The translations under genes and the position numbers were made by a program. Positions 49,855 through 58,356 of a DNA stretch of 64,000 nt are shown here, piece by piece. Position 1 is the stretch's first letter. Every line of letters begins with the position of its first letter. The notes under the pieces were generated by a model, which ran no database searches, was not told the DNA's origin, and was given only the letters and a program-made list of their open reading frames with translations. The stretch is from Rhizobium sp. NFR07. Lineage in GTDB: Bacteria; Pseudomonadota; Alphaproteobacteria; Rhizobiales; Rhizobiaceae. The stretch is from NCBI RefSeq assembly GCF_900111905.1, contig NZ_FOKM01000004.1, positions 124,001-188,000 of the forward strand, written 5' to 3'.

Positions 49855-50744
49855 CCTCCGGCGACGCTTCCTCCACGCGCATTGCCGTTCTCGGCACGGG
49901 CCTGATGGGGTCGCCGATGGCGCGGCGGCTGGCAAAAGCAGGCTATGCGCTGACGGTCTGGAACCGCGATGCCGCAAAGGCCAAGCCGCTTGAGGCCGAT
50001 GGCGCGGTCGTTGCCGCCTCAGCAGCCGAGGCGGTGCGGGATGCCGATATCGTCTTAACCATGCTGACGGACGGCAAGGCCGTTGGCGCGGTTCTGTTCG
50101 AGAGTGGTGTCGTCGATGCCCTGAAAGATGGAGCCGTCGTCGTCGACATGAGCTCGATTGCTCCACCGATCGCCCGTGACCACGCAGTCAAGATAGCCGG
50201 TCGCGGGATCGCCCATGTCGATGCCCCGGTTTCCGGCGGCGTTGTCGGTGCGGAAGCCGGTACGCTGGCGATCATGGCCGGCGGTGAGGCGGATGTGGTC
50301 GAAGGGCTGAAGGATGTCTTCGCCGTGCTTGGCCGCGTCACCCATGTTGGCCCAAGCGGCGCGGGTCAGGTCTGCAAGCTCGCCAACCAGCAGATCGTTG
50401 CTGTCACGATCGGTGCGGTGGCGGAGGCAATGATCCTGGTCGAGGCCGGTGGCGCATCGCGCGAGGCCTTCCGCAGCGCGATCCGCGGCGGTTTTGCCGA
50501 TAGCCGCATCCTTGAACTTCACGGCGCCCGCATGGTCGAGAGGCGATTCGAGCCCGGCGGCTCGTCGCAGAACCAGTTAAAGGATCTGAATGCGGTTATG
50601 GCCCTTGCCGAGCAGCTGTCGCTGCAATTGCCGCTGACCAGTGCGGTGACGCAGGAATATACGGATTTCGTCGCCAAGGGCGGCGGCGTGAAGGACCATA
50701 GCGGTCTTCTGCTTCATCTCGAAGACCTCAATCCCAAGGCGTGA
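49851..50744 (+). CDS. NAD(P)-dependent beta-hydroxyacid dehydrogenase (3-hydroxyisobutyrate dehydrogenase family)
   Basis: A 297-residue dehydrogenase. The cofactor motif is VLGTGLMGSPMARRLAKAGY, the substrate motif DAPVSGGVVGAEAGTLAIMA, and the catalytic lysine is in GAGQVCKLANQQ. The family includes LtnD-type enzymes of four-carbon sugar acids, tartronate semialdehyde reductase and 3-hydroxyisobutyrate dehydrogenase. It overlaps the DenD-like gene by four bases and is 39 bases ahead of an SDR, so three dehydrogenases act in one sugar-acid operon. Confidence 0.92.
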   Translation: MTSGDASSTRIAVLGTGLMGSPMARRLAKAGYALTVWNRDAAKAKPLEADGAVVAASAAEAVRDADIVLTMLTDGKAVGAVLFESGVVDALKDGAVVVDMSSIAPPIARDHAVKIAGRGIAHVDAPVSGGVVGAEAGTLAIMAGGEADVVEGLKDVFAVLGRVTHVGPSGAGQVCKLANQQIVAVTIGAVAEAMILVEAGGASREAFRSAIRGGFADSRILELHGARMVERRFEPGGSSQNQLKDLNAVMALAEQLSLQLPLTSAVTQEYTDFVAKGGGVKDHSGLLLHLEDLNPKA

Positions 50745-50783
50745 ATGCCGTTTCACATCGCAAGGCAATGATCGGGAGAAAAC

Positions 50784-51551
50784 ATGAGCCAGCAGCTTTT
50801 CAGCCTTGAGGGACGCTCTGCCCTCGTCACCGGTTCTTCGCGCGGGTTGGGCAAGGCGATTGCCCAGGGTCTCGGGGAGGCAGGCGCCGCTCTTGTCATC
50901 AACGGGGTCGATCCGCAGCGCTGTGAGGCGACGGCCGCCGAACTGCGTTCGCTGGGTTTCAAGGCAACGGCCCTCGCCTTCGACGTGACCGACGAGGCGT
51001 CGGTGGTTGCCGCGATCGAAAAGCTCGACGCAGACGGCATCGAGGTGGATATCCTGGTCAACAATGCCGGTATCCAACTGCGCAAGCCGATGATCGAGCT
51101 GACCAGCGCCGAATGGCACAAGGTCATCGACACGAACCTGACGAGCGCCTTCCTGGTTGCCCGTGAGGTCGCCAAACGCATGCTGCCGCGCGGCCGCGGC
51201 AAGATCGTCAATATCGGTTCGCTGATGAGCGGTCTCGCGCGGCCGTCGATCGCGCCCTATACGGCGGCCAAGGGCGGGATCAAGCTTCTGACCCAGTCGA
51301 TGACTGCGGAATGGGCGCCGCACGGCATCCAGACCAATGCGATCGGTCCGGGTTATATGCTGACCGACATGAACCAGGCGCTGATCGACAACAAGGAATT
51401 CAACGACTGGGTCATCGGCCGCACGCCCGCACGCCGCTGGGGTGACGCGAAGGATCTCGTGGGCGCGGCCGTATTCCTGTCCTCGTCGGCCTCCGACTAT
51501 GTCAGCGGCCAGATCATCTATGTCGACGGCGGCATGGCCGCCGTCGTCTGA
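50784..51551 (+). CDS. SDR family oxidoreductase (gluconate 5-dehydrogenase-like)
   Basis: A 255-residue short-chain dehydrogenase. The opening FSLEGRSALVTGSSRGLGKA, NNAGIQLRKPMIEL, and the active site in NIGSLMSGLARPSIAPYTAA followed by KGGI, plus the end SGQIIYVDGGMAAVV, fit the gluconate 5-dehydrogenase branch. It would interconvert an acid sugar and its keto form. It is the last gene of the DenD operon and ends nine bases before the convergent M24 gene. Confidence 0.92.
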   Translation: MSQQLFSLEGRSALVTGSSRGLGKAIAQGLGEAGAALVINGVDPQRCEATAAELRSLGFKATALAFDVTDEASVVAAIEKLDADGIEVDILVNNAGIQLRKPMIELTSAEWHKVIDTNLTSAFLVAREVAKRMLPRGRGKIVNIGSLMSGLARPSIAPYTAAKGGIKLLTQSMTAEWAPHGIQTNAIGPGYMLTDMNQALIDNKEFNDWVIGRTPARRWGDAKDLVGAAVFLSSSASDYVSGQIIYVDGGMAAVV

Positions 51552-51560
51552 CAGTGACCC

Positions 51561-52691
51561 TTACTTGACGAAAAGCTGGCGGGGGAAGTTCGTCAGCTTT
51601 TCGTAGCCAGTCTCGGTGATCGTGATCGTTTCCGACATGCCGAAGCCGCGGGCGAGCACGTAGGTGTGGAAGGTCTGGCCGGGTTCGAAGACCCAGGTGC
51701 TGTTCTCTGCCGATTCCAGCGGCTCGCCACCATTCGGCTGCAACAGCAGACCGACGGAATAGAAGGTCTTGTTCGTGTAGGTTTCGCGCAGCCCCGCCGA
51801 CAGTACGCCGTCGCGGTAGATCGCATCGGGCACGCGCACCGAAACGCCGGGCTTCACCTCACGGATCGCCGCATCCTGGATGGCGATCAGCTGCTCGACA
51901 ACCTTGTGATCGTCATCCTGTACCGGCCCGACCCGGATCGGGCGCATGAAGCGGGCGTGGTAGTGCTTGACGTTCGGCGTCGTCTCGATCTGCACGATAT
52001 CGCCGGCTTCCAAAATACGGTCGGAATAGCCGCCATGCAGGTGGAAGGCGCGTTCGCCGGACGACATGACGCCCGGACCAGGAAGGTCGGAGCCGGCGCG
52101 GATCATCGCGGCGCAGACTTCGGCGGCCATTTCGCGCTCGCTCACGCCGACGCCGGCCGTATCGATCGCCGCCTGCATGCCCGCTTCCGCAGCCCTTGCC
52201 GCACGGCGCTGGTAGGCGATTTCAGCCGGCGACTTGATGAGGCGCATCTGCGGCGTCATCAGGCTCTCATCCTGCCAGACGATGCCGGGGAGTGCCGATT
52301 TCAGATATTCGTAGCGGCCGGCCGACAGCGGCCAGGCGGAGAGTTCGATGCCGAGCTTGGCAGTCTTGCCAATGCGGCTTTCGATCGCATAGGCGGCGAC
52401 CGCCATGCGGTCGTCGCTATCCGTCCACATCACGCGGTCAGAGAAGACGCAGGTGCTGTCGAGATAATATTCCTCGACATCGCGGCAGAACATGGTCGGC
52501 TCGCCCTCGGCCGGGATGACGGCGAATTGCAGCGTGCCGTAGGCGCGGGTGAAATAGCCGGTGAGCCAGGTGACGGTTTCCGGCAGGAAGGCGACGAGGC
52601 CATCGAGCTGCTTCTTCTTCAGCTCGGCCTGCACGCGGGACAGGCGGGAGAGAAATTCTTCGCGTTCGAACCAGTAGGCAGGCGTTACCAT
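51561..52691 (-). CDS. M24 family (creatinase/prolidase-fold) protein without metal ligands
   Basis: A 376-residue pita-bread-fold protein. The N-terminal creatinase domain has LDGLVAFLPETVTWLTGYFT. In the catalytic domain the two metal aspartates are missing: where prolidases have D..D at the start of the core, this protein has Glu in VQIETTPNVKHYHARFMR and Arg eleven places on. Creatinase itself has also lost them, so this is likely a C-N hydrolase for a small compound rather than a peptidase. GAGGA gives good spacing to the ATG at 52691, slightly better than the ATG at 52697. It shares a minus-strand operon with the amidotransferase upstream. Confidence 0.88.
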   Translation of the reverse strand: MVTPAYWFEREEFLSRLSRVQAELKKKQLDGLVAFLPETVTWLTGYFTRAYGTLQFAVIPAEGEPTMFCRDVEEYYLDSTCVFSDRVMWTDSDDRMAVAAYAIESRIGKTAKLGIELSAWPLSAGRYEYLKSALPGIVWQDESLMTPQMRLIKSPAEIAYQRRAARAAEAGMQAAIDTAGVGVSEREMAAEVCAAMIRAGSDLPGPGVMSSGERAFHLHGGYSDRILEAGDIVQIETTPNVKHYHARFMRPIRVGPVQDDDHKVVEQLIAIQDAAIREVKPGVSVRVPDAIYRDGVLSAGLRETYTNKTFYSVGLLLQPNGGEPLESAENSTWVFEPGQTFHTYVLARGFGMSETITITETGYEKLTNFPRQLFVK

Positions 52692-52734
52692 CGTCATTCC
52701 TCGATCGGGATGTGCTTGAAATCGGCCTTGGGGA

Positions 52735-53436
52735 TCAGGCGTTCTGGACCAGTTCGGCGAAGCGGGTGAGCATGGTCTTCGCCTCGGATGCCTCATGGGC
52801 CTGCGCCTTCAGGTCGTCGATATTGGCGCCGTCCTTTTCCATCCGCTCGCGGTTCTCCTCGAACCAGATGACGGCCTGCGCCTTGGTGACTTCCGGGTGG
52901 CCCTGGATGCCCCATATGTCCTTGTCCTTGTAACGCCAGACCTGGTTCGGGCAGTCGTCGGAATAGGCAAGGATCGTCATATCCGGATGGTCGGCCTTCA
53001 CCTCGTCATTGTGCCAGACGAACATGTAGGCGCTGTCGACGAGATCGCGGCAGAGCTTGTCTGTCTTGGCCGCTTCCGTCAGCGGCAGGTCCTTGTAGCC
53101 GATCTCGCAGGAGGTGCGGCGGAACACTTGGTCGCGACCGCAGAGCGCCGAACCGAGGATCTGGCTGCCGAAGCAGATGCCGAGCATGGGGATTTCCATA
53201 TCAGCCGCTTCGCGGATCAGGTCGTGTTCGCGCAGGATGAAGGACACGTCCTCATAGGCGCCGTGGGGGCTGCCGGAGAGAAAAATGCCGTCATAGCCCT
53301 TGAGTGAGGAGGGGAACTGGCCGTCATAAGCCCAATAACGATCGACCTGCAGGCCCCAGGTCTCGAACCGATCATCCAGTTTGGCAACCGACTGAAACTT
53401 GCGGCCGTTGCCGAGATAAAGAAGGCGTCCCGCCAT
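52735..53436 (-). CDS. Class I glutamine amidotransferase family protein
   Basis: A 233-residue GATase. The nucleophile Cys88 lies in MLGICFGSQILGSAL and the second half of the triad in WGIQGHPEVTK. No synthase domain is attached, so it probably acts on its own as a gamma-glutamyl hydrolase or amidase, like PuuD relatives. The ATG at 53436 starts a natural N-terminus; the frame continues much further upstream, but that part is antisense to pxpA. Its promoter holds an 18-bp palindrome shared in core with the GntR promoter at 59.2 kb. Confidence 0.9.
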   Translation of the reverse strand: MAGRLLYLGNGRKFQSVAKLDDRFETWGLQVDRYWAYDGQFPSSLKGYDGIFLSGSPHGAYEDVSFILREHDLIREAADMEIPMLGICFGSQILGSALCGRDQVFRRTSCEIGYKDLPLTEAAKTDKLCRDLVDSAYMFVWHNDEVKADHPDMTILAYSDDCPNQVWRYKDKDIWGIQGHPEVTKAQAVIWFEENRERMEKDGANIDDLKAQAHEASEAKTMLTRFAELVQNA

Positions 53437-53463
53437 GTCATTCCCCGTTTTCGAAATCTGCGC

Positions 53464-53483
53464 ACCATTGGTATACCAATGGT
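53464..53483. promoter_or_regulatory. Perfect palindromic operator between the amidotransferase and pxpA
   Basis: CCATTGGTATACCAATGG (53465-53482) is a perfect palindrome, extended by A/T to 20 bp. It stands 28 bases before the amidotransferase start and 83 bases before the pxpA start. ATTGGTATACCAAT is the operator form known for UxuR-like members of the FadR/GntR family; the same TGGTATACCA core occurs at 59169. Confidence 0.85.
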
Positions 53484-53565
53484 CTTCAGGCCGCAATCGA
53501 GAATTCGTGGCATTCTGGCGCCGGTCTGCTATGCATCTGTCCGACAAGGTAAAAAGGGATGAAAC

Positions 53566-54330
53566 ATGCGCGTCGACCTCAATTCGGATCTCGGTGAGGG
53601 CTTTGGCCCATGGACGATGGGCGATGACGCCGCGATGCTCGATATCGTCAGCACCGCCAATATCGCCTGCGGTTTTCATGCCGGCGATCCGGACATCATG
53701 CGCGCCACCGTGCGGCTGGCGAAGGAACGCGGCGTCGCCTTCGGCGCCCATCCCGGCTACAACGACCTTATCGGTTTCGGCCGCCGACGCGTGCCGGGTC
53801 TGAGCCTTGCAGAGATCGAATCGCTGGTCGCCTATCAGGTCGGCGCGATGGCTGCGATCGCCGCACTCGAAGGTCATCCGATGACCCATGTGAAGACGCA
53901 TGGCGCGCTCGGCAATGTCTCGGCGGATGACGATGCGACGGCTCTGGCCGTCGGCCGGGCGATCAAGGCGGTCGATCCGAAGCTCGCCTTCATGGTCATG
54001 CCGGGTACGGCCACTGCGCGGGCCGCCGAGAAACTCGGCCTGACGCCGATCAACGAGATCTATGCCGACCGCACCTATGCGGACAATTTCAACCTGTCGC
54101 CCCGCTCCGAGCCGGGTTCGGTGATCCACGATCCGGAGCTTCTGGTGGAGCGCGTCATCACCATGGTCTCCGAAGGCTGCCTGACATCGACCTCGGGCAA
54201 GCGGCTGGAAGTGCCGATCGGCTCGATCTGCGTGCATGGCGATACGCCCGGTGCCGTCTCCATGGCGCGGCAGCTGCGTGCGGCGCTGGAAAAGGCCGAG
54301 TGGACGATCGGCTCGTCCGTGCACTCATAA
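53566..54330 (+). CDS. pxpA: 5-oxoprolinase subunit A (LamB/YcsF family)
   Basis: A 254-residue PxpA protein. VDLNSDLGEGFGPWTMGDDA and VSTANIACGFHAGDPDIMRA are the family hallmarks, with GVAFGAHPGYNDLIGFGRR and MTHVKTHGALGNVSADDDAT following. With PxpB and PxpC it hydrolyses 5-oxoproline to glutamate using ATP. Here it is transcribed on its own from the shared divergent promoter while pxpBC lie convergently on the other strand, an unusual split for a pxpBCA cluster. Confidence 0.93.
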   Translation: MRVDLNSDLGEGFGPWTMGDDAAMLDIVSTANIACGFHAGDPDIMRATVRLAKERGVAFGAHPGYNDLIGFGRRRVPGLSLAEIESLVAYQVGAMAAIAALEGHPMTHVKTHGALGNVSADDDATALAVGRAIKAVDPKLAFMVMPGTATARAAEKLGLTPINEIYADRTYADNFNLSPRSEPGSVIHDPELLVERVITMVSEGCLTSTSGKRLEVPIGSICVHGDTPGAVSMARQLRAALEKAEWTIGSSVHS

Positions 54331-54345
54331 TCTAGGGAGAGGGCG

Positions 54346-54380
54346 GGCCTGACCGAGGTTAGGCCTGATCCGGGATCAGG
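54346..54380. terminator. Hairpins between the convergent pxpA and pxpC genes
   Basis: CCTGATCC-G-GGATCAGG (54364-54380) is a perfect palindrome that includes the pxpC stop codon (54376-54378). A second stem, CCTGACC with GGTTAGG (54348-54354 and 54357-54363), sits beside it. No clear T-run follows, so a role in ending both transcripts is only likely. Confidence 0.45.
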
Positions 54381-55317
54381 GCTTCTTGCGCAGGTCGCCG
54401 ATCACGGCGACAAGGCGTTCTTCGGCGCGGATGAACAACTCTTCCGCCATGTCGGCCGAAATCGCGCGGAACATGAAGCGGCTGCCGGCCGGCATCTGGG
54501 CAAGGCGCGTCAGGTCGGACGAGATCACCGTCGCGATCTTCGGATAGCCGCCGGTCGTCTGGCCGTCGGCGGTCAGCACGATCGGCTTGCCCGATCCGGG
54601 AACCTGGATGGAACCGAGCACGGTCGCGTCTGAGACGATGTCATGGCCCTTGAACGCTTCCGTCTTCGGGCCGTCCAGCACCATCGCCATCCGGTCGCGC
54701 GACTGGGTCACGGTGAATGGCTGCGTCAGGAAGGCGCGCCAGGCAATCTCGTCGAAATAATCCTCCTGCGGGCCGGGCACGATCTGGATCGGGCCGGATC
54801 CGCGCAGATAGGGCGTGCCGAGCGTACGCGGCGAGAGTTTGGCAGTCGATCCGATCGGCAATGTGTCTCCGGTCGCAAGCGACTTGCCGTCCACGCCGCC
54901 GACACCGGTTCTCAGATGCGTCGAGCGGCTGCCGAGTACCGGCGCAATGGTAATGCCGCCGGAGATCGCGACATAGCCCCAGACCGAACCCTGCAGGCCG
55001 CCTACAGAAAGGGTCTCTCCGGCTTTGAGTATATGGCTCTCCCAGGTCGAGACCGGTTGGCCGTCGATTTCGATCGAACAGGCGCCACCCGTCACGGCGA
55101 CCAGAACATCCCGATCTGCGGAAAAGCTGCCGCCCATCAGGGCGAATTCGATTGCGGCCGCTGCTGGGTCATTGCCAACCAAGGCGTTAGCGATCGCATG
55201 GGCGTCGCGGTCGACGGCGCCGGAGGTCGAGACGCCGCGGGAGCGATAGCCGTAACGGCCACCGTCCTGCACGGTCATCAGCGGACCATGCTTGAGGATG
55301 GTGAGGAGAGCGGTCAT
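54376..55317 (-). CDS. pxpC: 5-oxoprolinase subunit C / biotin-dependent carboxyltransferase-like protein (KipA family)
   Basis: A 313-residue PxpC/KipA protein. LKHGPLMTVQDGGRYGYRSR and GVSTSGAVDRDAHAIANALV are the standard opening, and the end DGQTTGGYPKIATVISSDLT is equally typical. It is the second half of the carboxyltransferase-like pair with PxpB. Its start overlaps the pxpB stop by four bases. Confidence 0.93.
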   Translation of the reverse strand: MTALLTILKHGPLMTVQDGGRYGYRSRGVSTSGAVDRDAHAIANALVGNDPAAAAIEFALMGGSFSADRDVLVAVTGGACSIEIDGQPVSTWESHILKAGETLSVGGLQGSVWGYVAISGGITIAPVLGSRSTHLRTGVGGVDGKSLATGDTLPIGSTAKLSPRTLGTPYLRGSGPIQIVPGPQEDYFDEIAWRAFLTQPFTVTQSRDRMAMVLDGPKTEAFKGHDIVSDATVLGSIQVPGSGKPIVLTADGQTTGGYPKIATVISSDLTRLAQMPAGSRFMFRAISADMAEELFIRAEERLVAVIGDLRKKP

Positions 55318-56063
55318 TCGGCGATCTCCTTCAGTTCGGCTGTTCCGGCCGCGACTTGTCCGTCCAAGTCCTTCGCCTCGTCTGCATCGATGCCATGGAA
55401 GCGGATCCTGTCGCCGGCCTTCACCAGGAAGGGTTCTGCTCGAGTGGCATCGAACAGTTTGAACGGCGTGCGGCCGAGAAAGCGCCAGCCACTCGGGCCG
55501 GGCACGGAGTTGATGCTCGACTGCCGTCCGCCGATGCCGATCGCGCCGGCCTCGATCCTTTGGCGCGGCACGGCGAGGCGCGGCGTGTGCAGGACTTCCG
55601 GCAGGCCGCCGAGATAGGCAAAGCCCGGCGCAAACCCGATCATGTAGACGCGGTATTCGGCCGAGGCATGCATGGCGATCACCTCGGCGACCGTCATGTT
55701 CTTCATCTCGGCCAGCTCATCGAGATCGGCCTGATGCTCGCCGCCGTAGAAGACCGGAAATTCCAAGAGCCGGCCCGTATGCTCGATCGCCCCACCACGC
55801 GTCGCGCGTTGCATCAGATCTTCGCCGAGTGCCGCGCCGCCGATCTTGCGCGGATCGTAGATCACCGTCAGCGAGCGGTAGGTCGGGATGGTTTCGAGAA
55901 CGCCGTCGATGGGCTCCGCCGTCAGCGAGGCATCGAGCGACAGAACTTCAAGGTTCGCCGTCTCGCTGATCGCATCGGAAAACTCGATGCCGATGGCGCG
56001 GTCGCCGCAGCGGAGAATACGGGGATAGGAAATCTCTTTGCCGGGCTGAGGCATGAGGGGCAT
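55314..56063 (-). CDS. pxpB: 5-oxoprolinase subunit B (KipI family)
   Basis: A 249-residue PxpB/KipI protein. ILRCGDRAIGIEFSDAISET opens it, and EYRVYMIGFAPGFAYLGGLP and GRQSSINSVPGPSGWRFLGR follow as in the family. I take the ATG at 56063; a GTG directly before it (56066) is equally possible and neither has a strong ribosome-binding site. It is 23 bases behind the hydroxyacid dehydrogenase gene in the GntR-headed operon. Confidence 0.92.
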   Translation of the reverse strand: MPLMPQPGKEISYPRILRCGDRAIGIEFSDAISETANLEVLSLDASLTAEPIDGVLETIPTYRSLTVIYDPRKIGGAALGEDLMQRATRGGAIEHTGRLLEFPVFYGGEHQADLDELAEMKNMTVAEVIAMHASAEYRVYMIGFAPGFAYLGGLPEVLHTPRLAVPRQRIEAGAIGIGGRQSSINSVPGPSGWRFLGRTPFKLFDATRAEPFLVKAGDRIRFHGIDADEAKDLDGQVAAGTAELKEIAE

Positions 56064-56086
56064 CACTTCAATCTACCAATTCGCGA

Positions 56087-57040
56087 TCAGGTTCCGATGG
56101 GGGGAATCTCGCCGATCGTACGCAAATGCGCCAGTACCTTGCCGGCGACCTGAAGGCCAGTCTTTTCCAGCGCCTCCTCCGTCGATCCGCCGATATGAGG
56201 GGTGAGCACCAGGTTGGGGCAGGCCATCAGCGGATTGTCAGACGCAATCGGTTCGATCGTCAGGACGTCGAGACCCGCGCCGCCGATCGTGTCTTCCGTC
56301 AGGGCGGCGACCAGAGCCTGTTCGTCGATCAGCGAGCCGCGGGCGGTGTTGATCACGAAACCGTCGGGGCCGATCAGCGCCAGTCGGCGAGCGTCGATCA
56401 CGGGTGTCGCCTCGGGAATGCCGTGCAGCGAGACGATATCCGCCCATTCGCAAAGGCTGTCGAGATCGGGCATCAGGACGATGCCTTCGGCCTGCAGTTC
56501 TTCGGCCGGCGTGAAGCGGGAGACCGTGGCGACCTGCATGCCGAAGGCCTGGGCCATGCGGGCGACGAGCCTGGCGATGTGACCGAAGCCGACCAGCCCA
56601 AGCCGCCGGCCGGAGAGTTCGAAGGTCCTGTGTTTTTGGCGGAACAGATGATCGCCGGTGCGGGAGGCCTGATCGGCGGCGACCAGCGAGCGGGCGCAGG
56701 TCAGCATGAGGCCGATGGCAAGTTCGGCCACCGATTGGGCATTGGCGCCCGGCGTGTTGGCGAGCGGAATGTCGCGTGCGGCGAGCGACGCCTTGTGCAC
56801 CTTGTCGGTGCCGGTGCCATGCACGCCGACGATCCTGAGATTGGGCGCGGCCGCGATTTCCTGCTCGGAGAGGCCGTGATTGCGGGTGATCACGGCATGG
56901 GCTGTGGTGAGGTATGGCTCAAGGTCTGCGAAAGCTGTGGAGGAGGCGACATGAATGACAAGCCCCGCATCCTCCAGCAGGCGGACCGCGCTTTGCGCAA
57001 TCGGCTGGACGATCAGACAGTCGCAACGGGGCGTAGCCAT
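56087..57040 (-). CDS. 2-hydroxyacid dehydrogenase family protein (D-3-phosphoglycerate dehydrogenase-like)
   Basis: A 317-residue NAD-dependent D-2-hydroxyacid dehydrogenase. The cofactor motif is GLVGFGHIARLVARMAQAFG, the catalytic Arg region is INTARGSLIDEQALVAAL, and the His is in LVLTPHIGGSTEEAL. No serine-sensing regulatory domain is attached, so a role in serine synthesis is unlikely; it probably reduces or oxidises a 2-keto/2-hydroxy acid made by the pathway. The ATG at 57040 lies two bases behind the stop of the M20 gene. Confidence 0.9.
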   Translation of the reverse strand: MATPRCDCLIVQPIAQSAVRLLEDAGLVIHVASSTAFADLEPYLTTAHAVITRNHGLSEQEIAAAPNLRIVGVHGTGTDKVHKASLAARDIPLANTPGANAQSVAELAIGLMLTCARSLVAADQASRTGDHLFRQKHRTFELSGRRLGLVGFGHIARLVARMAQAFGMQVATVSRFTPAEELQAEGIVLMPDLDSLCEWADIVSLHGIPEATPVIDARRLALIGPDGFVINTARGSLIDEQALVAALTEDTIGGAGLDVLTIEPIASDNPLMACPNLVLTPHIGGSTEEALEKTGLQVAGKVLAHLRTIGEIPPIGT

Positions 57041-57042
57041 GG

Positions 57043-58356
57043 TCAGGCCTTCAAAGGCGGATCGAGGCACAGGGCCGAGACGAGGCGTGCCGCCTCGGCG
57101 AAGTCCGCGATATCCATGTGTTCGTCGGGATTGTGGCTGCCATTGGCATTGCGGATGAAGATCATGCCGGTCGGCACGCCGGCATCGGCAAAGACCGCCG
57201 CATCGTGGCCGGCGCCGCAGGCCATGGTCTGCGCTTCAATGCCCTGTTCCCTGGCGAAATCCGACAACGCCGTGACGATCGCGTCGTTCATCTTCGCCGA
57301 CTTGCTGTCGGTCAGGCGGCCGAGTTCGAATTTGACCCGATGCTCGGCCTCGATGCAGGCCACGGTCTCGGACACGATCGCCTGCATCCGGGTGAGCGTC
57401 TGCGGTTCCTGGCTGCGAACATCCAGCGAGAAGCTGAGCTTGCCGGCGATCTTGCTGAAGGCGGCTTCGGACGGATCGGTGGCGAACTGGCCGAAAGTGA
57501 CGACGAGGTCGGCACCCTCTGACTGAAGCTTGTCCCAGGCCTTGTCGAGTTCGGTCACGAGTGCGGATGCCGCGCGCACCGCGTCGCTGCGGTATTCTCG
57601 TGGCGTGGCGCCTGAATGGGCGTAGACGCCGACGCATTTCGCTTCGCGATAGCGGAATGAGCCGCGGATCCCGGTGACAATGCCGACCGGGATTTGTCGC
57701 TCGATGAGAACCGGTCCCTGCTCGATATGCGGTTCGATGAACATGGCGATATCGGCCGGGTCCAGATAGGATTTGCCGGAGCGCAGGAATTCCGTGTCGC
57801 CGCCGGCCGCATCGATCGCGTTGCCGAGCGAGATCTGGTCGGAGGAGCGTTTGACCTGATCGAGCTCCCTTGACGTGAGGCGGCCGAGTGCCGCGCGACT
57901 GCCGATATAGGAAGCGCCGAACCAGGTGCTTTCCTCGGCCCGGATCGCCATCACGGTGATGTCGCGCGGCGGGCGGATGCCGGCGCGGACGTAGCCCGAG
58001 ATTACGGAAAGGCCGAGGAGGACGCCTGCGGCGCCATCGAAATTGCCGCCCATCGGCACGGAATCGAGATGCGAGCCGATGAGGATGCCGGGGCCTTCCT
58101 CGCGGCCCTTAGTCGTCATGTAGAGATTGCAGCCCGGATCGGTCTTCACCTCAAGCCCGAGCTTGCGGGCCTCGCGGCGCACCATGTCATGCGCGATCTG
58201 TTCGCCGAGGCCATAGGAGGTGCGCGTGATGCCGCGATTGGTTCCGGTGCGGCGCTTCAACTCGTCGAAAAGCCGTTCGGCCAGCTGGATATCCACCGGG
58301 GCTGCATTGCTGAGCGCGGACCGATCCATCCCGTCGCTTTCTGCCAAAACTGTCAT
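57043..58356 (-). CDS. M20 family metallo-hydrolase, N-carbamoyl-amino acid hydrolase type
   Basis: A 437-residue hydrolase of the hydantoinase/carbamoylase branch (AmaB/HyuC, allantoate amidohydrolase). The metal ligands are in GSHLDSVPMGGNFDG, the AIRAEEST pair and EPHIEQGPVL, with the C-terminal ACGAGHDA and NANGSHNPDEHMD. It would remove a carbamoyl or similar group from an N-substituted amino acid. Its start overlaps the GntR stop by four bases. Together with pxpABC it suggests breakdown of a cyclic or N-capped amino acid derivative. Confidence 0.92.
   Translation of the reverse strand: MTVLAESDGMDRSALSNAAPVDIQLAERLFDELKRRTGTNRGITRTSYGLGEQIAHDMVRREARKLGLEVKTDPGCNLYMTTKGREEGPGILIGSHLDSVPMGGNFDGAAGVLLGLSVISGYVRAGIRPPRDITVMAIRAEESTWFGASYIGSRAALGRLTSRELDQVKRSSDQISLGNAIDAAGGDTEFLRSGKSYLDPADIAMFIEPHIEQGPVLIERQIPVGIVTGIRGSFRYREAKCVGVYAHSGATPREYRSDAVRAASALVTELDKAWDKLQSEGADLVVTFGQFATDPSEAAFSKIAGKLSFSLDVRSQEPQTLTRMQAIVSETVACIEAEHRVKFELGRLTDSKSAKMNDAIVTALSDFAREQGIEAQTMACGAGHDAAVFADAGVPTGMIFIRNANGSHNPDEHMDIADFAEAARLVSALCLDPPLKA

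Noticed and set aside
53437-54324. N-terminal extension of the amidotransferase (frame open to 54324)
   Set aside because: The extension is antisense to pxpA, and the natural amidotransferase N-terminus begins at the ATG at 53436.
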